A stretch of 64,000 nucleotides of DNA from Ophiobolus disseminans (lineage: Eukaryota; Ascomycota; Dothideomycetes; Pleosporales; Phaeosphaeriaceae). Below the pieces are notes generated by a model. The model ran no database searches, was not told where the DNA came from, and saw nothing but the letters and a program-made list of their open reading frames with translations. Shown here piece after piece: positions 46,858 through 58,285 of this stretch (position 1 is its first letter; each line of letters opens with the position of its first letter). A program made the position numbers and the translations under genes. The stretch spans positions 3,094,487 to 3,158,486 of the forward strand of contig MU006216.1 in the NCBI GenBank assembly GCA_010093685.1, in the 5' to 3' direction.

Positions 46858-49675
46858 GTGTATTGGTGCGCTGCCGTTCCCGGCCGGCTTGTCACACTTG
46901 ACGTCCGGTACCTTGTTGTACTTGTCGAACAACCAGGTTCAGGTTTCAACAACGCTCGAGTGCAAGACTTGGACTATGCTAGATTCCCTCCACCTCAAGA
47001 GTTGGCCTACGTAGACCGCCATGAATTGACCAGCATGGGATTTGGAACACGACGTTATGGGGCGCCACAAACTATCACTGACAAGTCGTCTCCTAGGTCA
47101 ACTTTGTGTGACATATGGTCGATGGGCTATATCACCTTTGAGTACATCATCTGGATCTTGTACGGCAACAACGCGTTGCAGAAGCTTTACAATCAGCTTG
47201 AAGGGGCCACTCAGCAGCCAGGGCGATACTACGAGTTAATTCCAGGAAGGCCAAACAGCGCGCAAGTTTACTACGTCGTCCTTCGGACTCCTTCCATGGA
47301 TGGATTTTCTGGGATGGAACGACCCAGAATGTTCTGAAGACGTTTCTTCTGCAGTCAAAGACTTATTTGAGATCGTGCGCGAGCAACTTCTTGTCGTTGA
47401 TTTGCCACCCAACTGGCTCAGCGTTACCGCTGGCGGCCGCACCTTTTGACCACCCCCACTGGGCGAGATAAGCATACGGTTTCGCGCAACAGCAGCTGAT
47501 TTTCGCAACTCTTTGGACGACATTATCAGGAAGAGAGACATTCCAGGGTACATTTCCACTGGAAGGAATCGATTTGGCGTCACCACACCGAGTCTAGCAA
47601 CAAGAGGATGGGTCTTCGAAACCGATAATCCTTTCGCAGAAAGACTATACCGCGAGGCTCCTGAGGCTTTCCAACCCGCCAGTGAACCATCATCTGAACT
47701 ATGCATGCGTTGTTAGGACCTGGATTTGTGGAGTGGCGACTTCAATATCCAGGACTCAGTAACCCAACTGTGGCAGCGCGCTGTTGGTTGCAGCCTCTGC
47801 AAAATCTTGTTTTGCTTTTACGATGAAGCAGTAGAGCCAAAAGCCGACATAGCCCAGTTTAAAAGCTCCCAATCTCATCTTATATTTGCCGATGACTTAT
47901 TCCCCGCGTTTCCATATTGCGGCCGCAAGATACAGGGACGCCGACGGTAATTCAAATCGGACTTCCTGAACTTCCTCGCCCAGGTTCTGATGCCTTCTTC
48001 ACAATCATTAAGCACTGGCTGTATGATTGCGACACAAATCATCCGCATTGTCGAGTACCAGATCAACATCTGCCTTCGAGGCTGATCAATGTTGGCACAT
48101 CTGATTGGCCCATGCTGCAGCTCATCGAAAACGAACTTGGTCAGATTGAAACCCCGTATATCGCACTCAGCCATCCATGGGGAGATCCTAGAAGCAATCC
48201 ACCATTTTGTACCCTTCGCAACAATTTGGACCAGTTCAAGCGGGCTACTCCTGAGGATCAACTCCCCATCACGTTTGCGCATGCAGTGCAATGTGTCCGC
48301 AAGCTGAACATACAATATCTGTGCATAGACTCCCTGTGCATCGTACAAGGTCAAGATGGTGATTTTGAAGAGCAGTCGAATCTCATTGAGACCGTATATA
48401 GCGGCGCATATTGCGTTATTGCTGTGAGCTGTGCAACGAGCCAGCGCGACGGATTTTTGGCAGATCGACCAAAGCGCGATTGTGTCACCTACAAGGGCGA
48501 AAAAAACAGCCCGTTCTACATTGGTGAGATGATTGATAAGTTCAGTGAGGACGTGATTGAGGGAGCCTTGAACCAGCGAGGATGGGCCCTGCAGGAGCGA
48601 GCACTCGCGTGAAGGACGGTTTACTTTACATTTACGCAGACGTACTTTGAGTGCGGCGAGGGGGTGCGATGTGAGACGATGACGAAGATGAGAAGGTGAG
48701 TCAGCGTCCTTTCACTTATGGTCTAAAGGCATGGTGTCTGACACGTGATACCATTGCTGCGTGCAATGGCACACCCAAGCCTAGGTCCACCAAAGAACGA
48801 GAAACTCTCAAAACAAGAAAGCACTGACAAAAGAATTTAGTGCCACGGCAGATTTTCTCGGTGATCCCAATTTTCCCAGCAAAGCCATCGCGAATCGTTC
48901 GAAAAGAATTGCGTATTTCCAGAGCTTGTTCAAGCAATACTCACGCCTTCACTTCACGCGGTACTCGGACCGACCCATAGCTATTGCAGGCCTCGAAAGG
49001 CGGCTTCAAAAGGCTTTTGAGACTCAAGGAGCCTTTGAAATTTTTACTGACGGCGACAAGCCCAAGGAAGAACGTGGTTTGTTCCATAGGAGCCTGCTGT
49101 GGCAACGCAGCAACGAGATCAAGCAGGAAGAGAAGAAAATCGAAGAACAAACGTGTGGGGTTTATGGGTACGAAGAGATCAATTATGCGAAGAGGGTCAA
49201 TCTTGAGCCTATCGACTTTTCATTCACCGGACGACGCACGCGAGTTTCCAGCTGGTCATGGTTGGCGTACAAAGGCGGAATTGACCACTTTGATCTGCCG
49301 TTCCGGAGCGTAGACTGGGAGTTTGACGAGATCATACCACAATGGACCCGTGGCCAGGGACTCAGCACCGAGCCTGCCATCATTGCGACAGTACGGGAAT
49401 TCAACGCGCGAGGACGACTGAGTGGGGATATGGAGCTCACATATGATACGCAGTATACGAGCGTAAGTGCAGGACAGCGCGCGCAGTGTGTGGTCGTCGC
49501 GAAGGCCAAGGAACCGAAATTGCAAGCGAAGAAGATGCACTACGTCCTTCTCGTCGGACAGAAGCGAGCAACAACTGGTCGCGGAGAGACAGTCTACAAG
49601 CGCCTAGGTGATGGATTCATGCTTGGGAGATTCATCTCATTTGATACGCCGGGTACGCGGGCGCACTTGTGTTAG
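46858..49675 (+). pseudogene. Decayed protein kinase-HET fusion gene
   Basis: Successive fragments in changing frames. First is a kinase C-lobe: GFGTRRYGAPQTITD, then LCDIWSMGYITFEYIIWILYG. The next frame carries the kinase tail (VKDLFEIVREQLLVV), then a cysteine segment (GCSLCKILF). The HET domain follows (PYIALSHPWGD, IQYLCIDSLCIVQ, LNQRGWALQERAL). Last is the usual HET C-terminus (SRLHFTRYSDRPIAIAGLE, SSWSWLAYKGGIDHF). Breaks seen: frame change near 47285; TGA at 47447-47449; TAG at 47714-47716; frame change near 47930; TGA at 48610-48612. The last stop falls where homologues have Arg. A phase-correct intron remains at 48697-48840. Kinase-HET fusions belong to the fungal incompatibility repertoire. 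Confidence 0.8.
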
Positions 49676-49942
49676 TTTCAATGACATGATTGACACCGCA
49701 TCCTTATGAGGGGAAGAAAAGACGCATGAAAGGTTTTGCGGTGTGAGATGGTTCGTGATGTTGTCGTCTGACCTTGGGCAAGGACTGATGCGGAATGATT
49801 TCCGCCGATGGATGCGTGAAAAGTGGGTCTCACGCAAACTCTTGCCCGCACGGCATACATGACTCCACAGTTGGCAAACTATTGATATCGAATACGCTCG
49901 CTACCACTGCAGTTGTTTGAACCCACATCTACATTCAATACA

Positions 49943-51175
49943 ATGTCTTACCAAACGATAAACACACACGAAGACCAGGAGAGCGAAGCATCGCCACCGA
50001 AAGAGAGCATTTGGAAATCAGCATGGAACAACAACAAGGGCGCATGCCTCATTCTACTGGCTGAGCTTGCCGGTGCTTCGATGGATGCGATGGCAAGATA
50101 TCTTCAGCAAGGCGATACAAAGTTTCATCCATTCCAGGTACGCATCTAAGTTCTTGCTTTGACGGCTATTCACGGCTCACAACTGATTCCGCTAGGTGAT
50201 CTTCGCACGCATGGGCATCACATTCATCCTGAGTAGCTTGTACATGTGGTGGACGAGAGTACCAGACTTCCCACTTGGTGCCCGCAGCGTACGAGGGTGG
50301 CTTCTGCTACGAGCTTCGTTCGGCTTTGGTGGGCTGTACTGCTTGTATTGTGAGTCCGAACCGCCCGTTCCAACTCTCTCACTTGCTAATACATCACAGA
50401 CTCCGTGCACTACCTTCCCCTTGCCGAAGCGACGGTGTTCCGCTTCCTGGTCCCCATCGTCACGGCGTGGGCATGCTCCATCTTCCTTGGCCAAACCTTT
50501 ACGCGTAAGGAACTTGTTGCTGGACTCGTGGCTCTGCTTGGAGTCATCATCATTGCGCACCCACCATGGTTGTTTGGCGAAGTGCACGATGACCTGCATC
50601 CAAAGAAACCGACCGGCATCGACAAGGTCACGCCCACCCAGCGCTTCATTGCCATCGTGGTATCCGTTCTTGGTGTCGCGGGCGCATCCGGAGCCTACAC
50701 GATGATCCGCGTCATCGGAGATCGAGCCCACGCCCTCATGTCCGTCAACTATTTTGCGCTGCTCGCGACCGCAGGATCCGCCATCGCACTCCTCGCCATT
50801 CCCGGCATTGGTTTCCGCACCCCGCAATCAGCTCGAGAATGGATTTTGCTCATTGCAATGGGCGTGTTCGGCTTCGTGCTGCAGTTCCTGCTAACCGCCG
50901 GCCTTCAACTCGATAAGAGTAGCAAAGCGACGAGCATGCTGTATGTGCAGATCATCTTTGCGCTTGCGTTCGATTGGGGCATTTGGGGCGTCATTCCTGG
51001 TGCTTGGAGCATGTTTGGAGGTGCGATTGTCATTTGTAGTACGCTGTGGAGCGCGCTGCAGAAGCCGCGCGCGAAGGCTGAAAAGAGTAGATCGGTGGAT
51101 GAGGAGAGTGCTTTGCTTCGGGCGGAAACAGATGCGGACGAACAGATAGTGCGTCGTGTGAGTATTAGCGCGTAA
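49943..51175 (+). CDS. EamA/DMT-family membrane transporter
   Basis: Three exons (49943-50137, 50196-50349, 50400-51175) give 374 residues. About ten hydrophobic segments occur in two EamA halves; the first half starts NNNKGACLILLAELAGASMD, and the second starts at TQRFIAIVVSVLGVAGASGA. The pattern PLAEATVFRFLVPIVTAW at the half junction is typical of SLC35G-type fungal proteins. The N-terminus is short and acidic, the C-terminus charged and cytosolic. Substrate unknown. It lies ~4 kb before the RiPP cluster; no shared promoter motif was seen, so membership is not claimed. Confidence 0.88.
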
Positions 51176-51275
51176 ATCGCGCAGAAGAGCAAAATACAAT
51201 GGCTATTGCTACAGGCCGTCATCGAAGAGCTGGCGTGAAATGTTCCTTTGCCCGCATTTGGCGCGCTAACCGCCG

Positions 51276-52853
51276 TCACATGTCTTTAAGTTCCTCCACG
51301 CGCCTGTGGAAACGCTGTCTCCACGCCGGCATCATCTCCCTCGGGGGGAACTGTCGACCGTCTTGATCAAACACCAAGAGCTCAGCGCCAGCCCTCTTTG
51401 CCAACGCTCGTGCGCTATCATCACGATACTGTCGTATCATGAATTGACTCAGGTTGCTCAATCTCGATTCCCGTCGCTCCGGAAAGTCCTTGAGCAACGC
51501 CTCCAGCGCAGCCTCATCTTGCTCAGTAAAGTCGTCGGTGTTGATGTGCGTCTCAACAATGGTCTCCGGCAACATGTCTGCCCAGCATGGAAGGTCACCC
51601 ACGGACCATTGTATCTGGCCTTCAGGAACTACATAATCTTCTTCACTGTTCCTCTGCCCGCTGTCCAGTGGCGGTCCGCACAGAACGCGAAGCTCGATCT
51701 CGAGTTGGCGTAATTTTGAGAAGCGGCGGAAAGATGACACGCCATTGACAATATCGCCATAGAACGTATCACATGTGATGGCGAGGTCGGTGATAGATCG
51801 ACCGCAATGTTGGGCGATGGCTTCGGCAAATTCACCAGCATTCCAATCGAACAAACAGCCGTGCCATTTACACTCGTGGGAGTATCTGAAGACCACGAGA
51901 AGCGGCGTGTGAGACAGAAGCTGAGATATACCATCGGCATCCATACAGCAACACCTGCAAGGCGTGGGTATGAAGTCAGTGTGTGTCTCATATGCAGTCC
52001 GCGATGACACTTACGTTAGTTCAACTCTTCTGAGCGACGATCTGGTTTCCGGGAAGCGCCATTCGAAGGGAAGACCGGTATAGCCGTCGTCGCAAGCGAC
52101 GCAGTTGGTAGCGTACAATTCTCTCAAGGTCTTCAGTCCCATGAACGGTTCCAAGCGTTGGAACGGCGCCCGATCATCGTGACCCACATCCTCAGTCGGC
52201 AGGAGGAAGCCCAGCTTTCCCAGTGGCCTTCCACGGCCATCATCGATGCTGGAAGCTTGGATCATGACGTCAAATACAGCGGTCAAGTTCGTTTCCGTGT
52301 CCGTATCATAATCAAGAGACCAGGCGTTATACCATCCAGGCGGCAATTGCAGTGTCTTCAAATTTGGTAGCTGATCCATGAGCGATGTGAAGGCATGCAC
52401 AGCATCCACGTCGCCATATCCATTTGGCCCACCTGATTTCTGTTGCGCTGCGATTGCATCCCACCATTCCGTCGCGTCCACGCATGCGATCTCAAACAGC
52501 GCAGAATCCAGGACCGTTGTCTTAATTTGCTGCATGACCTCCTTGCTCACTCGAAAGTCCTCGTCGCACCCCTCGCAAGCATGATGCGCATTTAGAAAAT
52601 CAAGGACTTCGACGTACTGCCCGGCAAGCGCATCGCGCGAGATATCGTAAAGTATGCGAAAGAGATCGCCGCGATGGTGGTTGGTAAATGTGGTGCGTCT
52701 CCATTGCTGTTTGAGTGTTTTGTGTCGCAGGATCTGGGCCGCCGCCCGCGCGTAGACAGCTTTGCAGCTAAGCGCGAATGATTCGAGGCCGGAAGGAAGC
52801 GTGAGGTCTAAGATCTGGTCGAGAAGCTCGACAGGAAGGTCGAGCAACTCCAT
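51276..52853 (-). CDS. F-box-like protein
   Basis: Two exons (52853-52015 and 51954-51276) give 505 residues. The N-terminus MELLDLPVELLDQILDLTLP fits the F-box start, followed by FALSCKAVYARAAAQILRHK. The remainder has no tandem LRR I can trace but shows leucine-rich stretches (LPNLKTLQLPPGW, LKTLRELYATNC). A role as a substrate adaptor for an SCF ubiquitin ligase is inferred. It converges with the EamA gene. Confidence 0.75.
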
Positions 52854-54050
52854 CGTTGATTCGGGGCGGCACTAGGACATGGAGTGCTAGAATGTCGCTG
52901 CTACCTGCCAAGGCACGTCGCGCGATAAGCTACGTTACCGGTATGCTTGTACAAGAGGGGAGCATGTGCGGATGAGCAGTGGGTCAGGTCTGCACGGGCC
53001 ATCGAAGCGCATCGAATCTGTCACAAATACATGTATTTTTGTCCGAAGGAGGAGGTTTTCTCTCGACGTTACCGCTAGTCTCATTCTGTACTAGCGTGTT
53101 CAGCTCCTATATCTTCAGTTTCAATAGCTTCACAATACAATCAGTTCGTGGAGGGTTCGCGCAACTATGCCCCTGATGTTCGCTCAACCATGCCCCTAGC
53201 GCAAGCGCGGCAGCCAATCAGGGATCGCGCAACCATGGCCCATGGGGCATGGTTGCAGGGGTTTATAGGGAGAGGTTAATGGGGGAGGGTGCGTCCGAGT
53301 AGAATATCCTACGACGATTGGAATACAAAACCCAGATCGGGAAAAAGATCTAATCAGGCAGGTATCGCCGTGCTCGTGAGGTCGCGACATGGTCTGGCCT
53401 CCATTACTCCTGCCTCTCCCTGATGTTTCCATAGTGCGGATGATCTCGAGGAGTGCGAGAAGTGCTATGCTGATAAGCTAGTAATCTAGGATCACTGCCA
53501 TGAATGGCTGGCTTACATGTCCCCACCGTCAAGATAAGACTAGCGACGGTAAAGGCAATCCGGACGTCTACACCCTTCGATACCCTGGCTAACGCAGCGA
53601 CGGTCGCCGGTACCCATGGAACAGATCCCGCACACGCGACGCGAAAGCCATTCCACCCTTCCACGAAGTTGAGACAGTCAACTTGCCTCAGATTGGAAAC
53701 CTATTCGATCCACTCAGTCTTGGAGGTTACCGTGGAAGGATTGTTGTATGCGTACAGCATGTCTTGCGTGAAGTCGTCGAGATGCGTCTGAGCTGTGTAC
53801 TGCCGGTATTCATTCGATGGGAGATTGATCCGGTATAACCTCAACGGTCTGATGGAATGCAGCGTCAGCGGCGTGTAGAGAATGACTTGCCTATACACAC
53901 AGCTTCATATCCAGTGTAGTAGCTGGATTCGCAACAGTTTGAACAACTTGTAATAAGGGTTTTTTTATACTAGAGTAATTAAACCGGACCACCGTTCGGC
54001 CATTTCCCTTCGGTCATAGTAAGTAAGTGTATGTTGCCTATCGATAAGAG
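52854..54050. other. Intergenic between F-box gene and RiPP cluster
   Basis: About 1.2 kb. Contains the repeated CGCGCAACCATGCCCC-type motif listed separately. Short frames at 53504-53791 (+) and 53701-53898 (-) show no motif. It marks the left boundary of the cluster. Confidence 0.55.
53157..53261. repeat. Direct and inverted copies of a GCAACCATGCCCC motif
   Basis: Three direct copies of CGC(G/T)CAAC(T/C)ATG(C/G)CCC start near 53157, 53181 and 53227, and an inverted copy follows at 53244-53261. The last two form a 28-bp near-perfect palindrome (53229-53256; one mismatched pair). Possible transposon end or regulatory repeat. Confidence 0.7.
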
Positions 54051-55005
54051 TCACTTACCATATACAGGATGTGTCAAGAGGTCCTCTCGCACGTCGAAAG
54101 AGTGCTTCTCCGTCCAATCCTTCAGCTTATCCCAATTCGCACACGTATGCTCTACAGCAAAGTCTGTCAGCGGCTCGCGCTTCCCCATATCCCAAGCGTA
54201 GGTGAAGAGCGCAGCATCACCTCGACACATGAGCTGCATGCGCAATATCTCTAGGCAATGCGCAATATGTGTAGGATAAGCGTCGTCCGGGTGCGATCGC
54301 GACATGGCTTCTACTTCTTTGGGGTAGTGGTGGGGAGCTAGGGCGTGTCTGATACTCCACTGGAGAAGGTCAGTATGGTTTGTTGGCTCAGAGTGGGAGT
54401 GACCTCACTAAGCAATGAAGATGGTGAGTAGTGTCCAGTCCGGCGATGTATTGGCCTGAGCCGTCGTTGAGCGGAATCGACGACTTCCCAATTTTATCTA
54501 GGTCTTCTTTTTCCACACGCAACGTGAAGCCTAGGTACGGAAATGAGTTATTTAATTGCCCTTTTCAGCTCTGGCACTCACTTACCGTACATCAGCTCTT
54601 TCCAGGCTGCATCGACCTCGGGACTCGGATTGCCGCTATAAGGTGACTTCTCGTATACAGTCGAATTGACGTATTGCTTTCTCCATTGTAAAGCATGTGA
54701 TCCTGGTGCTTCATGGACTTTCATCAGCGACAAAAGTGCATTCTCGGAGGGATTGTCTCACAGTATGACTCCGCGGTGTGCTGTGCGTGTAATTTCTTCT
54801 CGGCTCGCGTCCAGGCGAGCGTAAAGAGCGTCGTGTAGAGTATGAGCATTGCGACATGGGACATGATCACTTTCAAGACATTCCGTTTTTGGTACCACTC
54901 TTCAGACGCCGCCTCTGCATCTTGGGACTCCTCGTTTCCGAGAAGCTTATGCTGATCTTCGTCGCTCGAACGCCGTGGTATTTTCGACTTGCTGAAAAGA
55001 GGCAT
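54051..55005 (-). CDS. UstYa-family (DUF3328) oxidase/cyclase 1
   Basis: Four exons (55005-54762, 54717-54586, 54530-54410, 54359-54051, exon 3 end read as 54409) give 268 residues. A basic, Ser-rich cytosolic N-terminus is followed by one membrane span (VIMSHVAMLILYTTLFTLAW, ~50-69). Both diagnostic HxxHC motifs are present: HHLHC (161-165) and HIAHC (197-201). The family lead-in YSGNPSPEVDAAWKEL is also there. UstYa proteins are copper-dependent oxidases that cross-link or hydroxylate peptide cores. The first intron is only 44 bp. The frame ends by reading through a possible last donor; a short extra exon cannot be excluded. Divergent from the second UstYa gene. Confidence 0.9.
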
Positions 55006-55119
55006 GTTTGAAGCTGAACAACATGTGCGAGTCTCGGCGAGCAACAGCGATGAGGTTTTGGGAGAATTGTTTTCTGTTTGAGTTAGTTCTGCGGGTGGTG
55101 GCCAATGAAGACTCGCATC

Positions 55120-55131
55120 GGTAAGCTTACC
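55120..55131. promoter_or_regulatory. Perfect palindrome GGTAAGCTTACC, shared cluster motif (site 1)
   Basis: Lies in the 225-bp divergent promoter of the first two UstYa genes, 105-115 bp from each start codon. The same 12-mer recurs in the OMT/UbiA promoter, and its half-sites in the precursor promoter. Candidate binding site for a pathway regulator. Confidence 0.65.
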
Positions 55132-55230
55132 TACAGCTGGCAGGTGGTGCGGCAGGCGGGTTGAGGAGCGCCCGCCAGGCCGGCGGCCAGAGTACTGCGA
55201 CTGCGCACCTACTTGCGCTTTTGCATCGAA

Positions 55231-56065
55231 ATGAAGCCTCTTCCGCGCATTGCCAACATTGTCGCTTTTTCGCCGGTGCTGTGGATTTTGAATCTGGCAT
55301 TTTTGTGTGGAAATATCTACTTCGTCGTCCAGTCGCGACAATGGGCATCGGCGAAGCAACTCTTGTGTCCAAGCATTCCATTTTGTGAGCTAAATATAAG
55401 CTGCAGAGCTACAAGAGGAAAAATTCTAATCGCTGGTGAAGTTGACACCGAGTTAACATACGAAATCCGCGTTCTCGACCCGAACGATGACCCATTTGCA
55501 GGGCCGATTACCTCGGCAGAGGTAGATTGGCAGTATGAGAACATGATGAGACGTAACTTTGGATCAAGATCATTAGACTAAGGCCAAGACTGAAACGTTT
55601 GCAGATGAGTATTTCCGGATGTCGCGCACCGAGCTGGAAAAAATAGGAAAATGGCGGGACAACGCAATCGAGCTCAAGCACGGAGGGTACATGGCGGGTT
55701 TCTTCGCATTTCACGAGCTTCATTGCTTGGACTGGTTCAAGCGCGACTTTAGAAATCCTGCGAGTTCGACGTTCGACACGGAATACGAGCGCATGCATGT
55801 CGGACACTGCGTGGACATCCTTCGGCAGCAGGCGCAATGTCGAGCGGATATGACGATTGCATCGTGGTACTGGCAAGATGGCAAGTATGATGAGCCTTGG
55901 CCGCGACCACAGTCACCGGCACATTGCGTGGACTGGAAAGCTGTGGAAAGGTTTTTGGAACCCCGGAATCTGGAGTATGTCGACGGACTTGCTGAGCCCG
56001 GAGTTCTACGGGAGGGAGGCTTTATGTCGCAGGCGGATATCATCTACAATTCGGTGTACGATTAA
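55231..56065 (+). CDS. UstYa-family (DUF3328) oxidase/cyclase 2
   Basis: Two exons (55231-55552 and 55605-56065) give 260 residues. The N-terminus is short, then one membrane span (VAFSPVLWILNLAFLCGNIYF, ~9-29). Both active-site motifs are present: HELHC (144-148) and HVGHC (172-176), in the frame FFAFHELHCLDWFKRDF. The C-terminus is normal for the family (WPRPQSPAHCVDW). The start at 55231 is preferred because it directly precedes the membrane segment and no nearer upstream ATG is in frame. It should act in the secretory lumen on a released or precursor-borne peptide. Confidence 0.9.
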
Positions 56066-56232
56066 GATTACATGCAATTGGGACTCGCTGGGTTGTTCGA
56101 AATTGAGAGAATAGAAAGAGAGGTTGAGAGAACAAGCTTGAACTGGCCTCGCTGTATTTGGAGTGCTCATAACGCATGTGAAGCCCCTGAATGAATATGT
56201 ACAGCCCTCGCCGACGGCACCTTCAAGGAAAA

Positions 56233-57101
56233 CTAGCGACCGCCACCATATGCGTCTACTTCAAACCCACGAATATAGTCGAGAGTCTGAGCGAAGTCGG
56301 GTGTTGCAAGCTGACTCGACCTATATCTCTCCGCAAACTTGTTGACCTCTCTGATGTCTCTGCATTTCTTCGGAATCGCAGTTTGTACCCCGTAGAATCG
56401 CGAGTCGAAGGGCTCCAGATTTGTGTCGGCCGCGCAAATGATGGCCTGGCGGAGGTAGTCAAAGCAATGGTGGATATGAGCGTTGAAGGTTCGTTCCCGA
56501 CTGCTGTTGAAGTTGGTGTGGAGCTGTTTGCTGTAGTACAGATCGATGGCTTGTAGGCAATGGAGCTGGTGATAAACGGCCAGAGTCTTGGTACCATCCG
56601 GACAGAGGATTGGATGCTCGATGTGTCCCTGACCGACTGAGAACCAATTAGCCATAAGCACAGTTTTGGAGATTCAGATCAACGTACGCGGGTATAGCCG
56701 TTCCCAGGCATTCTGAACGTGCGACTTCGGCAAGTGAGAGAAAGTGGTATTCCAGATCATGTGGGTCGACCAATTTCCTGCTGGCTCTTTACATCGTGGT
56801 GTTAGATATTCGAAGATTAAAACGAGGGGCCGGACTTACCTAGCAGTCCATATTGGCTGCTCCCACCTTCCTCTTGCTTCTTGCGGTCAAAGCGATGGGC
56901 AGCGCGAGTTCCGTAAAAATATCCCACCGCTGCGTTGACGATGCTCAAAGCTAGCATCACCATGATGAGCGCAGCCCAAAACCACATGTCCCTACGCGGA
57001 ATCTCCCTCTCGGGCTCTGAGGTTTCTTCGTCATCTTCTGAATCGGCTGTAGCAAGCCGATGGAATGGTTGGCTTTTGTTGGACCAGAACTTGAGCCTCA
57101 T
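56233..57101 (-). CDS. UstYa-family (DUF3328) oxidase/cyclase 3
   Basis: Three exons (57101-56840, 56786-56688, 56636-56233) give 254 residues. A charged N-terminus with SEDDEETSEPERE is followed by one membrane span (WFWAALIMVMLALSIVNAAVG, ~40-60). HQLHC (143-147) and HIHHC (174-178) are both intact. An Asn-rich segment with possible glycosylation (NWSTHMIWNTT) lies between the span and the first motif, consistent with a luminal catalytic part. Its promoter is not divergent with another gene; it reads away from the precursor gene. The 57102-57499 gap lacks the perfect palindrome. Confidence 0.9.
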
Positions 57102-57499
57102 GTTTGCAGGAGTGTGGAGAGGGAGGAGCGGCAGTCATGGATGTAATGTCAAACTCGAGAGAAATGTCGCTTATCTTAGACGGTCATCGTCTTACATTCC
57201 GTTTTAGGAAACCACGGGCAAGTCTCCAAGGGCTTCCAACACTCCGATTACATTTGCACTTCGTCGAGATCACGTAAACTTAAATGTGATTCTCATGTTG
57301 GCAATTTGGGTTTATAAGTGGTTATGAGATAACCACGCAATCACAAATAGCCACCGTCTTGCCAAGGGAATGTCATCGTGTTTCGTAGTCCTAGCACATC
57401 CCATTCCACATTCAAACACTGCGAAAGTCCCACAATTTCCTCCGTACCGCATTTCTGCCGTTCCGCCATCAGTGATGATCTAGGATTGAAAGTCCACAC
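57102..57499. other. Gap between UstYa 3 and the precursor gene
   Basis: 398 bp acting as promoter of UstYa 3 and 3' flank of the precursor. A weak imperfect inverted sequence (CGTAAACTTAAA near 57273) only partly resembles the cluster motif. No gene. Confidence 0.5.
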
Positions 57500-57993
57500 T
57501 TAGATCTTCTGGCCCCAGTCGGCGGCAGAAATCTCATCGACCTCCCTCTTCTTCTGGCCCCAATCGGCGGCACTGATGTCGTCAACGTCGCGCTTCTGGC
57601 CCCAGTCTGCAGCGGAGATGGCATCGACTTTACGCTTCTTCTGGCCCCAATCGGCGGCACTAAGAGCGTCCAACTCACGCTTCTGGCCCCAGTCCGCACC
57701 GGAGAGCTCGTCCACCTATTTCAGTGTTAGCACGCGGGCATCATTCGAAAAATTGCTATCAATGCTCACTTCACGCTTTTGGCCCCAATCAGCGTTACTC
57801 AAGGCATCCAAATCGCGCTTCTGACCCCAATCAGCGGCACTTATAGCATCGACATCGCGGGCCTCTTGGAGTTCTGAAAAGTTCAGTGATAACGTTTGAT
57901 GAATTAGAGAGTGTTGAGCTTACTAGAGCTACCAGTAGGCAAGGCGTGGACGGCAGAGGCCGCCAAAAGGACAATAACTGCGGTGGTTCTCAT
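57500..57993 (-). CDS. Repeat-containing RiPP precursor (dikaritin type), ADWGQ core
   Basis: Three exons (57993-57924, 57873-57770, 57715-57500) join in phase to 129 residues. A clear secretion signal (MRTTAVIVLLAASAVHA) is followed by a short leader, then seven units of ~12-14 residues. Each contains S-(A/N/G)-ADWGQ-K; six are followed by R or KR, giving Kex2-type dibasic sites, and the last ends KI. Spacers are acidic (DVDAI, ELDAL, EVDEI). Trp is the only aromatic residue and there is no Cys in the repeats. Seven copies of one core behind a signal peptide, beside UstYa genes, is the defining layout of ustiloxin-like RiPPs. Exon 2 holds two units and exon 3 five. An alpha-pheromone is less likely. 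Product unknown. Confidence 0.85.
57503..57850 (-). repeat. Seven-unit core-peptide repeat array
   Basis: The DNA shows seven matches to gc(c/t/g)ga(c/t)tgggg(c/t)ca(g/a)aag on the minus strand, split by the second intron (57769-57716). Synonymous third-base differences with a constant ADWGQK product suggest purifying selection on the peptide. Confidence 0.9.
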
Positions 57994-58130
57994 GTTGCAA
58001 TCTTTGATGACGTTCAATGGGGAACCGGCTGACGTATTGGAGATGGTACCAATGTATTCGTCAATCAGGTTCTCGCCGAGGGCATCGTACTAATGACATT
58101 ATCCAATTAGGAAAAGTACATTACCTAACG

Positions 58131-58152
58131 GGTAAGCAGAACTCAGCTTACC
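58131..58152. promoter_or_regulatory. Split palindrome GGTAAGC-N8-GCTTACC (site 2)
   Basis: Inverted 7-bp half-sites spaced by 8 bp, almost centred in the 292-bp divergent promoter of the precursor and UstYa 4 (about 145 bp from each start). Same half-sites as sites 1 and 3. Confidence 0.6.
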
Positions 58153-58285
58153 GTTCCTACCATTTCGCTCAACACGGTTAGTCAGTGTAGCTCCGGTGTG
58201 GCTCCGGGAGGTGCGTACCATTGCACCCGTGATAGTAGCGAGAGAATCGTTCGGACGTGCACTCTCGCAAGCCACCACTTGAACC

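Noticed and set aside
49943..51175. EamA transporter as the export pump of the RiPP cluster
   Set aside because: It is separated by an F-box gene and ~3 kb and lacks the cluster palindrome in its promoter as far as I can see.
53701..53898. Minus-strand frame near the first UstYa gene, considered as a further UstYa piece
   Set aside because: No HxxHC motif and no splice join to the UstYa frame that extends it sensibly.
57469..57699. Open frame with repeated PPIGAR units on the minus strand
   Set aside because: It is an out-of-frame copy of the precursor repeats and lacks the signal peptide. The frame used in the annotation joins to the signal peptide exon in phase.
57500..57993. Alpha-type mating pheromone precursor
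   Set aside because: Kex2 sites and repeats would fit, but the units lack the Cys/Trp-Cys pattern of filamentous ascomycete alpha pheromones, and the gene sits among four UstYa genes.
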